Of a stretch of DNA of 64,000 nt, positions 11,086 through 22,699 are shown piece after piece. The notes below the pieces were generated by a model. That model ran no database searches. It saw only the letters and a program-made list of their open reading frames with translations, and was not told the DNA's origin. Each line of letters opens with the position of its first letter. Position 1 is the stretch's first letter. Source of the DNA: Perilla frutescens (Eukaryota; Streptophyta; Magnoliopsida; Lamiales; Lamiaceae); assembly GCA_026008535.1 (NCBI GenBank), contig BRKX01000009.1, positions 33,298,501 through 33,362,500 of the forward strand, written 5' to 3'. Made by a program: the position numbers and the translations under genes.

Positions 11086-12475
11086 AAAGCTTGTCTTCGT
11101 GTACATTACACAATACTAAGATGATATAGATTATACTTAATAATTATTGCAGTCACCGTGTGCATTTAATTATTCTTATATTTATTTACACGTTCCATAT
11201 ATTTGCATTGTAGATAATATGGTGTGGGTCAATACATGATAAGATCATATCATCGGATTCCTTACATTGTATTAAAAAATTCACGACTTAGATGATCCTG
11301 AACCCACCATCGGTACATAGTAGAATAATCTGATAATTAGTTTATCTAGACTAACTGATTATTCTAGTACACCGACTTGTGTATTGAGGATGACCATGAT
11401 ATGATACTATTCTCTATTCTAACCTTAACTGAGAGAATAAAGATCCACAGAGTTCGGGTTCTTAACCAATATATATTTGCAGACATATATATGTTGTGTT
11501 GAATGCTTTGATTTATCAATGAGTGAGATTCTTTGATATGATCAATAACCTTAATATTTTAGGCAGTGGCATGACATTTACATTATGATGGGTCGTGCAT
11601 TATATATGGGCATTGTGTCTTGGTGCGCCAGGTTGAAAATGTCCCTTTAAGCACAAAGATCATGAAAAGCCCTGCAGGCAGAATATTAATTTATTCTTAC
11701 ATGATACGGAAGTCGTGCAGTACTACTTTCGGAACAAGATATTAATTAATTATAGTTGTCAGAAGCTTACATAATTTATTAATGGACATTATATTTTAAA
11801 CATGGAGAATGACTGAACTAAATGAAAAAACATATTCGTAAATATGTATTAAATTAGTAAGGCAATATTATTTCTTTAGTGGAAGAAAAATAATACTTAA
11901 TTTATTTATTTATATCCTTGTTATGGCCGGATATTAGAAATTAAATAAATTAGTAGGCCAATTTAATATTCTTCTAGATCCCTATTGTAGCTCAATATAA
12001 CCATGATGGACTACGAATAGAATAAGAGTCTCCCTTATTAATAAGGAGGGGAGCCACAAAAATTCCATGAAAAATATTGCCCTTCTTCGTGCTCTCTTGA
12101 TTCCTAAAGTTTCCATATAGTCTAGTAGTTTGTAGCATACTCTACATCTAGACAAAGTTTAGGAATACAACAGAAGATCGAGAAGTAGAAGATTGGAGCT
12201 GTAAAGATTCGAACAGTACCATAGAGAAGGAAGTCCCCATCCATGTATTTTCCATCAATAACGAGATTAGACCTTTAATCCCGTGATCAACCCGACAACA
12301 TTTGTAAGTCTTAATTTCGAATATAACTATATTCCGCATTAATAGATTCGAAATTAAACTTGCATGTTACCTCAACATAGGATAATTAATATCACACATA
12401 AAATTATAATTTACATGAGCATGTAATTAATGGCATTCAAATAGATCCTGTGGGGTACAATTCAGAAAAAATAAA
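11071..12475 (+). mobile_element. probable solo LTR of the element-B Copia family
   Basis: The sequence is collinear over about 1.4 kb with the LTRs of element B (21258-22635 and 28988-30409), read on the opposite window strand. Shared landmarks in order are AGCTTGTCTTCGTG, TATTGCAGTCACCGTG, GAATAAAGATCCACAGAGTT followed by CGGGTTCT, CTTGGTGCGCCAGG, CTTATTAATAAGGAGGGG and GATCCTGTGG. No primer binding site or internal region follows; the right end runs into (TAA)n. A solo LTR left by LTR-LTR recombination is the simplest reading, but both borders lie in microsatellites, so no target duplication can be shown and the limits are good to about 10 bases. Confidence 0.65.
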
Positions 12476-12505
12476 TAATAATAATAATAGACTATATATA
12501 TCCAC

Positions 12506-12537
<32 letters not shown>
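12472..12537. repeat. (TAA)n tracts
   Basis: Two TAA tracts, each followed by TAATAGACTATATAT, so the unit including the spacer is itself duplicated. Confidence 0.9.
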
Positions 12538-12812
12538 GACTATATATCAACCACTCATTTAACAAAAAAAATAAAATAGGAAAGTTAAAAAATCTCAAAA
12601 TTTCAAGTAAAAGAATAACAAATAGTATTGCGAAAATTTATTAAAAAAGTAACCTAAACAACTATGAAATGTAAAAAGAAATAACATATTGACAACAATT
12701 AGTGGAAATAATAATACTCAAGTATGATGCATGATTAATTAGATAACTAAAACAAAAACAAAAAATAAAAAACTTGTTCAATATAAATTATGTCGTATAT
12801 ATTATATATATA

Positions 12813-13851
12813 TGTTACAATTAGTTGCCGTAAACACTGAAAATAGATACATAGACATAATGTTAAACTCAATATTACTGATAGTTGAAACACTATCTTT
12901 AACATAAAATGCTGGAAATAAACAACATAATATAACACGAAGATAAATTTTTAACACGAAGATAAATTTTAAATCACACACAACATGTATGTGATTTCCA
13001 CAGGGCAAAATTAAGCTTCCACGAGCAAACACAAAAGATCAATTGATAATGTCAAACGTTGTGCTCTTGACACATCAATAAAGATACATGAATTCCAATC
13101 TAATCCTATAACTAAATTGAATTCAAACAATACAAATCAACCTACCGTCAATTTGTAATCAAACTTGCAATGATTTCAAAACCTTCTATCTAACCTAATT
13201 TGAACAACCTATTCACATGAATTGGTTGAACAAAGAAAACACAAAAGGTAAGAAAGGAGAAGAAAAGAGAAATCTAATTGCTAGTTTGTGACTCGAGCTC
13301 TTCAATCTTTACACACAGTGGCAAGATATCTTCTGCTCGAATAGCCTTTTCAAATGAGAATCACATTCCTTAAATATGTTCTTCATTTGAATCGGCAAAA
13401 GGTCCAAGTCATCTTTATGAACGTGTGTTGTAAATAACCGCTACCACTCTATCATGTTTGAAGAATACGTCTCCTCGTTGTGGCTAAAAGCATAACCCAC
13501 ATTCATCCTATTTTCTAAGAATTTCCAGCAATATATATTCTAAAAAAGAAAATGGTTAAATAAAGATAACAAAGAACCCTAAAAATAGGAGATAGAGTTT
13601 GACTATTTCAAACTCTATTAAATAATAATATATATATATCATATATATATCCGTTTATTTGAAATAACTATTTCGTGGATATTTATATGATTTAAGATAT
13701 ATATAAAAAGGATTATTATTTTAAAAATAATAAAACCTAAAAACTAGGAAATGATAAGATTACATATGTGCAGTGTCACAGACATTGTGTCGTAGAGATT
13801 CTGTATGACATTAAGTTTAACATACAAATCAATGTCAGACAACACTTAACA
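12813..13851 (-). repeat. element A 3' LTR
   Basis: It starts TGTTACAA and ends TTAACA, with the polypurine tract immediately beyond the inner end. It is collinear with 32416-32529 plus 35379-36252. It differs in a tandem duplication of AACACGAAGATAAATTT (about 12936-12972) and in an extra segment near 13710-13735. Confidence 0.9.
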
Positions 13852-14486
13852 ATCTCCCCCTTAATCTTAGACTTTATGCACAAAACATACAACTCGATGT
13901 ATTATGTACACTTAGAGTCATAGTGGAAAATGGAGACAAAAAAATCTCCCCCTTAAGGGTTACTCCCCCTTAAGTTAATCATCATACAACGGATAATTCT
14001 ACCATTAATAAATCAGTGTTAAACGTAAGTTCAACACAAACCATTCAAAGGACATTGAGTGATTAAATCATTCAACATAGAAAAGGAACGATGCTCATCA
14101 ACACATACCAAAAAAATATATGTAAACATAACAAGCATATAAAATAAAACACAGATGTATGAAGCATCCAAACATAAAGATGTACCAAACATCTTAAAAT
14201 TAAAGTTTTTCCAGCACACGGCAAAACAAAAACAAAGATGCATCAAGCATCCTAAAATGTGTCCAGCATATACAAAACAAAAAAAAAAGTTTTGAAATAA
14301 AAACATTGTTTGTTAAAAAAAAAAACAGAAGCTTAAAACAATCAGCTTCACATCAGCTTCCTCTTCCCTTTAGTTGCACTCTTCCTCCCCCTTGCCTTCT
14401 CAACTACTTCAGCATCTGCTCCAGCATCACCATCACCACCATCTGCATCATCCTCACCTTCATAACCACCATGTACTCCCCCTTTT
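13852..14486 (-). promoter_or_regulatory. multiple polypurine tracts of element A
   Basis: On the minus strand AAGGGGGAGAT sits directly against the 3' LTR (plus 13852-13864). Further copies occur at about 13947-13957, 13963-13973 (AAGGGGGAGTA) and 14474-14485, the last inside the end of the envelope-like ORF. A PPT primes plus-strand DNA synthesis; only the one touching the LTR is in position to do so. Repeated PPT copies upstream of the 3' LTR are a known Sirevirus trait. Confidence 0.75.
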
Positions 14487-17400
14487 TGTGTAGAAAGGAG
14501 AGTAAGAAAAGAATCACAAAGTGAAGTGAGGTGAGAGATGGCTTGATCCAACATTGTGATCTGATGTTGAAGAGACTCTAGGGGCAACATCGCAATGGGA
14601 GTGTTGGGAGTAGAGGCAGTATCATGAGCAACATCAAATCGACAGAAAGTAGGAGGAGCTTCAGAAGATACATGCACGGGAAAGGCAGAAGCAGATTTGT
14701 AGGGAAGGTCAATGATCCTATCATCATTCATCTTGGGCTTTACAATGGAGATGGATGCCTGCTCAATGACCAACTTCTTCTTGCTTTCCGTCATACCTTG
14801 ACTCTTAAGAATAGCAAAAATTAAGCAAGGGAAAGGAAGCATGTTGGAGGAGCTGGTCATTGATGCAGCTTTCATAGTCACATTGAACACATATGCACCA
14901 AGATTAAAAGGGAGATTAGTTCCAAGCTTATAAAGCAGGATGACCTGATCAACTGTTAAAACCGAGGCATTAGATGTGGGCAACCAATTACTCACAGTCA
15001 GCTTGAAAAGCACTGTGTAGAAAAATGTTAATTTGGAGGCCAAGACTTTGTTTATCCATTTTGAAACAAGCCTTCCAGTTATAACATTGACCACATCATC
15101 AATCAACTCTAATGAAATGATTGAGTCCTCATTTCCCAAACCAAGGAACAAATTAATTACATTAAGGGAAAACTTATAAATTTTGTCCCTAACGTACACA
15201 GTCCCAAAATATAGTTTATCAGGGTCTCCCATATCAGGAATGATGTTAGCATAAAATTCATAGACAACATCAGTATCATAAGAAAACAAAGAAGTAACTG
15301 ACTTCCACAATCCCCTTTCCTTCATAAACAAACCCATCCCATGTTTCTTAAAACTCAAAACATCTATCATCTTCCCGACTCTAAAAGATCTCTTAACAAA
15401 GAATAGATGAGATTTTTTGGCTTCTTCAGAATAAAAGATCTTACTAAACGCTGAAGAAACATCAAGAAGGGAGTCAGAGATGATGTCAGTACCTTGCTCA
15501 ATTTTAGCAGGATCAGAGGTAGGAGCAGCAGTCTGGTCATCATTACCAGGACTGGAAACTTTTTCTTTAGGGAAAGAAAGATGATCTGCAAAGGAATCGG
15601 ATTCATCACGCAGAGAGCAAGACGTGCCCTTTTAGCCCTGACTTTTTACCTTCTTGAAAGGTGCTTCTTCAGTTTTGACGGGAGAATCACCATGAAGTCT
15701 TTTGACTTCTGAACCGGAGAGAGCCTGCTGGTAGTTTGTGCAAGAGATTGTGAGTGAGAGGGTAGTTCAGAATTAATCGGATTTTCTGGGTCTCCAAGAA
15801 CATGAATAGTGAGGGGCTTAGGGTTTAGAATCTCTGTTCTAGAAGGAATAACGAGATCTAGATGAGTGTCCTCACCGGCAAATGTTTCAGTCGAGAAATA
15901 GGGTGAATTTCCTGAACAAGGAGGGATGGCAGACTCACCAAGATTGGTGGGTGTCCGAGCAGCGGAAGAAGTAACTATAGGAATGGGGGTTGATGTTGAG
16001 GCAGGATAAGGGTTTACTGTTGGGATTGGCATGGAGGCAGAGGATGGAGTGTGATAAGTCCATTTATTTCTTATTTTTTTGGGCATTTTAGTCGCTCTAA
16101 ATGTCCTTTTTAGTGTCTTTTGTGTCGGAAAAGAACCAGGAAAGTGATTTGAGCATGACAGGAGTGAAATCTGGCGAAAGAGACATTTCGGCCTTCAATT
16201 TAACTGAATTCGATGAAATGGGCATATTAAACCTGAGCAGAAGATGTCATGCCCACAGTACTCGCACAGATTCAGAAGAGGCAGTGAAGAGGGCATTCCC
16301 GGAAAAAGCGGGATTCTGTTGAAAGAAGACAAAGCTGGCATTGGAACTTGATTGATTTCGAAATCTGAATAGAAGAAGGAAAGATTGTTCATAGGTGGAC
16401 TCTTGGGAAGCAATTTGGAAGATAAGGATGACATCCCTAAAATATCGGGATTCATTCCACCACCTAAGGAAATTTCCTTATCCAGGCAGATTCCAATGGG
16501 CACAGAGATCCAGCAGATAAGGAAGTTTCCTTATCCAGGCAGATTCCAACGGGGCATAGCGAATCCGGCAGATATTGAAGACTCCCCACTTTTGGGGATT
16601 TGAATGGATCTTTTTGTACTCTTTTAAAAGACTAGTTTTGATGGTTAGAGAAAAATACTTCGTACCATATCAATTTTCTGCACTTTTACTTTCGCCATTA
16701 GTTTAGTTTTAACGCTGCTCCGGCAGCAAGACAATCTGGGGCCTTATGCCCACAGAGGTTAGGATTTATATTTAATGTTGTTGCTGTTCATCGTTGGTGT
16801 TGGACGAGTTTTTATTCAATTCCAGTAAGTTTTTCCTATTTATCATGTCTTTAATTTATATATTTACAGTTCTTTATAGTATGAGTAGCTAGATCTACAT
16901 TCCGAAATTTGAACTAAAGATGAAGGTTTAACAAAACACTTAAATACTCGTGAGCCCGTGTGGGCACATTACTGCACGATTAGGTTTCTGCCGATTTTTG
17001 TTCTTATTCCAAGTGAGCGTGAGTTTAATATAACTAATGTGGCTGATCACTCTTTAGTTGTAGAGGGCACACTAGGGTTAATTGGATTAGCGAATCGTGA
17101 CTGTGTGTTAATTCAAACAGTAACTGGGAAATCGGTGGGTTGCTGTGGGCACACGAGGAATCAGTAAACACAGTAAACTTGGGTTCGTCTAGGGCACACT
17201 GCTTCCTATTCATTTACATCTCTTTGGGGAACCGGGGGTGGGTGATAGGTTAGGGGTTTAATGGACGAGGAATCACCTTTAAACCTAATCTGAACGGATG
17301 AATAAGGAGACGCAGCGAGGAATCCGGTCTCCATAACTAGGTGATTTAATCGTGTAGGAAAATCGTTGTGCCCATGATCGAGTGAGTATAAGTTAAACTG

Positions 17401-17706
17401 GATTCTAGTTCAAGTTCCGGAACCTTTTATTATTTGATATCTCTTTAGTTTATTTTTGCATATTTAATTTCCATTGTTGTGACCACGGTACCAGACCCTC
17501 TTTTGTGATTGGTGACTCGAAAGTAAGATCGCATCAGCTCTCTGTGGGATCGACCCTTACTCATAGCTAGCTACGCTCGCTGTGGGCACAGGAGCATACA
17601 AATTCATTTTGAGCGCGAAACGACCGCGTTTCAGAGTGCCTTGAGACATCTCCATCATTTTTTGTAGAACCATCATCATGGCTTGATATGGGTTTGGATC
17701 AGCCAT
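14348..17706 (-). pseudogene. envelope-like ORF of element A (putative plant transposon protein domain), interrupted
   Basis: On the minus strand an ATG at 17706 opens a frame that continues, across the solo LTR insertion at 16052-17633, into a Pro/Ser/Thr-rich segment (to 15646). After a stop there and a +1 shift near 15605-15625, it runs through a 340-codon segment ending at 14348. That last segment has the FYAN motif and the IN-x-hydrophobic-LGL spacing of the domain found in Sirevirus 'envelope-like' ORFs and in database entries called putative plant transposon protein, followed by an acidic Gly/Asp-rich tail and a basic C-terminus. The ORF lies between pol and the 3' LTR, as in SIRE elements. 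The role of such proteins is not established; I see no clear signal peptide and make no claim of membrane function. It is certainly inactive here. Confidence 0.7.
16052..17633. mobile_element. solo LTR, 1582 bp, with GAGTG target duplication
   Basis: It begins TGATAAGTCC and ends GCGTTTCA (TG...CA) and is flanked by GAGTG at 16047-16051 and 17634-17638. The flanking frame of the envelope-like ORF reads correctly across the site once the insert is ignored, which independently confirms the borders. TGATAAGTCC starts are typical of Ty3-type Athila/Tat-like LTRs, so I assign it there tentatively. No internal region is present, so it arose by LTR-LTR recombination. Interior phrases such as TGGGCACA recur several times. 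The orientation is not certain. Confidence 0.85.
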
Positions 17707-18112
17707 TGATGAAGAGCTTCGAAAAAAAATTTACAGAGATGAAGAGAGACGAAGAAGACAAACGGTTAGAGGAAGAGAGAGAAGAAAAGTGAGAATGAAT
17801 CCAAAAAGATGAAAAGGAATATAATAAAGTGATACTCAATGGACCCACTTATTATATCCAAAATCTATTGATACGGAGATTCACTTATCTCATCAATCTT
17901 GAAAATATTTTAATAAAATTATATATATTTAAATAATCAGTTTCGGTCAAATTAGTAATGTTGACTAGTTATACATGAATGAATTCTCATGAATTAATTC
18001 ACAGTATAATATCATAGAAGTCAAACACAGTTTGAATTATTTCAAAATATAAAAAAATTCCTGATGTCAAGATGCACAACATGTGACTAAACATCAGGAA
18101 TACAAACATCAT
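17707..18112. other. element A spacer between pol and envelope-like ORF
   Basis: About 400 bases of AT-rich sequence with no open frame of note, between the end of pol and the start of the envelope-like ORF. Confidence 0.5.
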
Positions 18113-19732
18113 CTAAACAACACAAATTCCAAGAGATTTTCTAAACGAAGAAAACCTCTCAAAATCCAAAGGTTTAGTAAAAATATCCGCAATTTGATTT
18201 TCTGTAGAAATATATTCCAACTTAATGATCTCTCGTTCTACAAGATCTCGTATAAAGTGATGTCAGATATCAATATGTTTGGTGTGTGAATGTTGAACTG
18301 GGTTCTTCGAAATCTCAATTGCACTGACATTGTCACACAGTAATGTCAATGAGGGATTTGTTAACCCATAATCAAGCACCATTTGATTTAACCATAAGAG
18401 TTGCGAACAACAACTAGCGGCAACAACATATTCTGACTCGATCATGGAAAGTGAGATACAATTTTATTTCTTACTTAACCAAAAAACCAGATTGTTGCTA
18501 AAAAAGAAACATCCACCGCTAGTGCTTTTCCGGTCATCAACATCACCTGCCCAGTCGAAATCACTAAAACCTACAAGATGAATGTTAGAACCTTTGTAAT
18601 ATTTTATACCAAAACTAAGTGTACCAGAAACATAGCGAATGATTCGCTTAACAGATTTAAGATGTGATTCTTTAGGTTGAGATTGATATCTCGTATAAAC
18701 ACCGACACAAAACATAATGTCGGGGTGACTAGCTATTAAATACAATAAACTATCAATCATTCCTCTATACATAGTAGAATCAACACCAGCACCAACATCG
18801 TCTCTACTCAACTTTTCTGAGGATCCCATAGGGGTCTTCATTGGTTTAGCATCTTCAAGACCGAAGCGTTTAACCAACCCCTTAGCATACTTGCTTTGAG
18901 AAATAAAGATGCCATCCTTGTTTTGTTTAATTTGTAAACCAAGAAAATAGTTGAGCTCTCCAACCATGCTCATTTCAAATGTGATGCACATTGAGTCTGT
19001 AAAATCTTGGAGCAAATCAGAATAAGTAGAACCAAAAACAATATCGTCAACATAGACTTGAGCAACAGTAATATGTTTTTGATTTTTCTTGATGAAAACA
19101 GTTTTATCCACTTCACCTCTTGAAAATCCAATTTCAAGTAAGAAATCAGTTAGTCTAGCATACCAAGCTCTAGGAGTTTGTTTCAGACCATACAATGCCT
19201 TTTTTAGCTTAAAGACGCGCAATGGTTTCTCATGGCATTCGAAACCCTTAGGTTGTTCGACATAAGCTTCGTCATTAAGAAAACCATTCAAGAAAGCACT
19301 TTTAACATCCATTTGATGTAAAGTAAAACCCACATAACATGCAATTGCACATAAAAGATGAATGGATTCTATCCTTGCAACAGGAGCAAAGGTTTCATCA
19401 AAGTCAACTCCTTCAACTTGAGTATAACCTTGAGTGACAAAACGAGCTTTGTTTCTTAAAACATTGCCAGATTCGTCCGTTTTATTTTTAAAAATCCATT
19501 TTGTCCCAATTACATTTTTATCTTTTGGACGTGGAACTAGTTCCCAGACATTGTTTTTAATAAACTGGTTCAGTTTCTCATGCATAGCATTGATCCAGAA
19601 ATCATCTTTAAGGGCATCCTTAATGTTCTTGGGTTCAATGTTAGATAAAAAATAGATGTTTGACAGAGCAACACTCAAAGAAGACATACATACATGTTTC
19701 ACCATTTTCTTGTAATTGATCGAGTTCTTCTT
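18113..19732 (-). pseudogene. element A reverse transcriptase and RNase H
   Basis: The Copia reverse transcriptase copies element RNA into DNA; the RNase H removes the RNA strand. A single minus-strand frame runs from 19732 to a TAG at 18113-18115. It shows the RT start (NVWELVPRP, GTKWIFKNK), FAPVARIESI, QMDVKSAFLNG, ALYGLKQTPRAWY, the catalytic YVDD (in VAQVYVDDIVFGS), and the RNase H region (GFSDFDWAGDVDDRKSTSG, ESEYVVAAS, KHIDI). Two stops break the frame: a TAA at 18464-18466 where the family has Gln, and a TGA at 18263-18265 where it normally has Arg. There is no frameshift, and the YVDD is intact. Confidence 0.9.
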
Positions 19733-20371
19733 TCAAGTTTGAACTCCTTCAGATTGATCACCAATGATTTGGAAATCTGGATGATTCTTCTTGATCCTAC
19801 TTGGGGGATCTCTTCTTGGTTCATCTTCAGTAGTTATCAGTTGATTATCTTCACTGTCTGAAGTGCATGTTGATGTTGGTGATTTAATTAGAACTTCATC
19901 ATTCTGAGAAACATTGACTTCGACATCACTAGTCGATGTCTTGTTTCTAACATCATGTTTAGCTTTATCACTTGACATTTCATCAGTGTCAAGAAGATCC
20001 AGCACCTCATACTTTTCAGATTTTGACACAATACCTATGTGATCATCAAACACAACATTAATTGATTATTGGACCATTTTTGTCCTTAGATTAAACACAC
20101 GGTATGCTCGACTGTTAGACATATATCCCAAGAAGATTCATTTGTCACTCTTAGCATCGAACTTTTCCAAGTGGTCCCTGTCATTCAAGATGTAACATAT
20201 ACACCCAAAAGAATGAAAATATTTTAAGTTGAGCTTCTTTTTCTTCAGAAGTTCATATGGTGTCTCTGTTCTATTGGGGTAAAGAATCACTCGATGCCCG
20301 ATGTGACAAGCAGTGTTAACTACCTCAGCCCAAAGCTTCTTAGACAACCGTTAAGCTTGTAACATCGCTCT
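19733..20371 (-). pseudogene. element A integrase C-terminal region and linker
   Basis: This continues in the same frame as the integrase core and the RT. Pieces include LSKKLWAEVVNTA, the YELLKKKK and FHSFGCICYILNDRDHLEKF region typical of the Copia integrase end, and an acidic, low-complexity linker (SEDNQLITTEDEPRRDPPSR) before RT. Stops interrupt it at about 20340-20372 (two), 20138-20140, about 20050 and 19733-19735. Confidence 0.8.
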
Positions 20372-20866
20372 TTACATCTCCTGTAGAGTACGATTTTTTC
20401 TTTTGACCACACCATTTTGTTGAGGAGGTTTCGGTGCAGAGTACTCATAAATGATGCAACTTTTCTCACAGAAATCTTCGAACATTGAATTTTCAAATTC
20501 GAGTCCATGATCAGTTCTTATGCACTTGATGTTAGACTCATGCTGTCTTGATACCATTCTGCAAAACTTCTTAGACATTCTGAATGCTTCAAATTTTTCT
20601 TGCAAAAATTCAACCCATGTGAATCGAGAAAAATCATCAACAATAACCAGAATAAACCTTTTACCACTCATGCTCTTAGTGTCAACTGGACCCATAATGT
20701 TCATGTGAATCAAATTAAAGCATTTTGTAGTTTGACAAGTATTTAAACTTTTGTGAGGAGATCTCACATGTTTGCCTTTCTGACATGCACTACAAACAAC
20801 ATCGAGATCGGTCTTCACTGGTGGAATACCTCTAAAAGCATCAGCTTCGATTAATTTTTTTAAGCT
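20372..20866 (-). pseudogene. element A integrase core
   Basis: Integrase joins the new DNA copy to the host chromosome. The zinc-binding end is visible (CSACQKGKH), then the catalytic core: HMNIMGPVDTKSMSGKRFIL, VIVDDFSRFTWV (first catalytic Asp region), CIRTDHGLEFEN (second Asp), and PPQQNGVVKRKNRTLQEM (Glu replaced: family members have NGVAERKNR, here VVKRKNR). The catalytic Glu position therefore appears mutated to Lys, in addition to the nonsense codons on either side. Confidence 0.85.
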
Positions 20867-21257
20867 TCAAAAGCTAACATGTCCAAGTTTTTGATGTACG
20901 AGCTGTGTGTCAACATTGACTGAAACATTGCATTTCTCATTCTTGTCTGCATGATAACAGTTATCCAATGCACGACTCCCGAACATAATGTATTTTTTCT
21001 CACTGTCAAAAACTTCACATGTATTTTTCTTGAATCTGACATGCATGTCGTCATCACACAATTGACTTATGCTTATCGAATTTGTTGTTACTCCTTCGAT
21101 ATGAAGCACATTGTGTAATTTGGGAAAGTTTTTAACATTCAAGGTTCCCTTACTCACAATATTACCTTGTGCTTCTCCACCATAGCTAACCTTGCCTTTA
21201 CTTGACGTGGAATAGTTGCCAATAAACTTTGGGTTGCATGTCATATAACGTGAGCAG
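20867..21257 (-). pseudogene. element A protease remainder and pre-integrase domain (left side of insertion B)
   Basis: This is the part of the aspartic protease lying after the active site (YMTCN, then FIGNYSTS, VSKGTLN, LHNVLHIEG, NSISISQLCDD), followed by the GAG-pre-integrase motif (LVHQKLGHVSF). It stops at a TGA (20867-20869) where an Arg codon is normal; the frame is otherwise continuous with the integrase. The piece begins exactly at element B: the DSGC active-site motif is on the other side of B, at about 30415-30430. Confidence 0.85.
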
Positions 21258-22635
21258 TGTTGGGGTTTTTTCGTATTAAACCACCGCAGGATCATTTGGT
21301 TGTTCATTAATCCATGTTCACGCATATCATATTTTTATGTCCATGCATGTTTATACACGTCAAGCACAAAACCATGCAAAACGAATCTAATAAAGCGGAA
21401 AACAAAGATTTGAATTTCTTATAATTGTGAGATGATCTGAGGACAAGATTACAGATCTAATCTTGCTATTGAATGAAACGAAACTGGCCCCCCTTTTCTC
21501 TCTACTGAAAATGGCGACCTCCATTAATATTCTACTCCGAGATCTTCAATTATATTCCCGAACTGTATCTTGATTCAGGGTGGGCTAAAATCTACTAGAT
21601 AGGTATGGAATCTGTGGAGATAAAGAGAACACAAGAGGGGCTGATTTTGCAGTAGTGAATTTCGAACTCCCCACCCTCTTATTTATAAGGGGTTGGTTGA
21701 AATTCAGTGTCCCAACCTTACTAGGTTTGAACCTCTATCTCTTTTTCTATCGTCAGTCTATTAAAGTCATATTGGGGTACAACATGGATCTAGAAGAATA
21801 TTAAATTAGCCCACTAATTTATTTAATATCCAATATCCAATAAACTTAGGATATAATTAATAAATTAAGTATTACATTTATTCCACTAAAGTAGTAATAC
21901 TGACCTACCAATTTACATATTTGCGAATATGCTTTCTCCTTTAGTCCAACCATTCTCCGTGTTTAAGATATAATGTTCATTAATTAATTATGTCAGCCTC
22001 TGACAGCTATAATTAATTAACATCTAAAACCTTGAGTAGTACCACACAAGCTTTATCATGTACGGAATAAATTCCACCTGTAAGGTTTCAACATGAACTT
22101 GTATTTCCTCAGGAGAACATCATCAACTTGGCGTACCAGGACACGGTGCTTATGCATAGTGCACGAGACATTATGCATACACTGTTATCACCCAAGATAT
22201 TGAGTTTATTGATCTACGAAAAGATCTCATCCATTGATAAATCAAAGTAATAAACAATGCACACATATGCTCGCCAATATCACATGAGTTCAGAACCCGA
22301 ACTCTGTGGATCTTTATTCTCTCACTAACTGGGTCAGAGACAGAGAATAGTATCCTATCGTGATCCTCCTCAATACACTAATAAGTGTACTAGATTAATC
22401 AGTTAGCCAAGATAAACTAACTTATCATATTATTCTACGGTGTACCGATGGTGTGTTCAGGACCATCTAAGTCGTGACTCCCCACACCATATCATCTACA
22501 ACGTAAGTATATGGAACATTGCATAGAACAATTATATAAGATAATCTAAATGCAAACAGTGACTGCAATAACTTTTATTTCATATCATCATATCATCAGA
22601 AAAGTATACAAAGACAAGTCTTCACAAAACTAACA
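21258..22635 (-). repeat. element B 3' LTR
   Basis: It starts TGTTGGGG and ends ACTAACA. It lacks about 45 bases (GAGCTCTTTAATATAATACA and onward) that the 5' LTR has at 30198-30242. It contains a TATAAATA box on the minus strand (rc of 21680-21687). Confidence 0.9.
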
Positions 22636-22650
22636 ATCTCCCACTTATAC
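22636..22650 (-). promoter_or_regulatory. element B polypurine tract
   Basis: On the minus strand AAGTGGGAGAT abuts the 3' LTR. This is the expected position and composition of a PPT. Confidence 0.8.
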
Positions 22651-22699
22651 TTGAAGCATGTCTTTCAAGCATAAAAACTAACTGGCTAACTCTCCAACC

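Noticed and set aside
10897..11106. Small Pro/Ser-rich protein on the minus strand
   Set aside because: It is a translation of the (TGA)n(TGG)n microsatellite at an LTR border.
20867..21325. Protease frame extending right to 21325
   Set aside because: The first residues come from the LTR of element B; the genuine element A protein sequence begins only at 21257.
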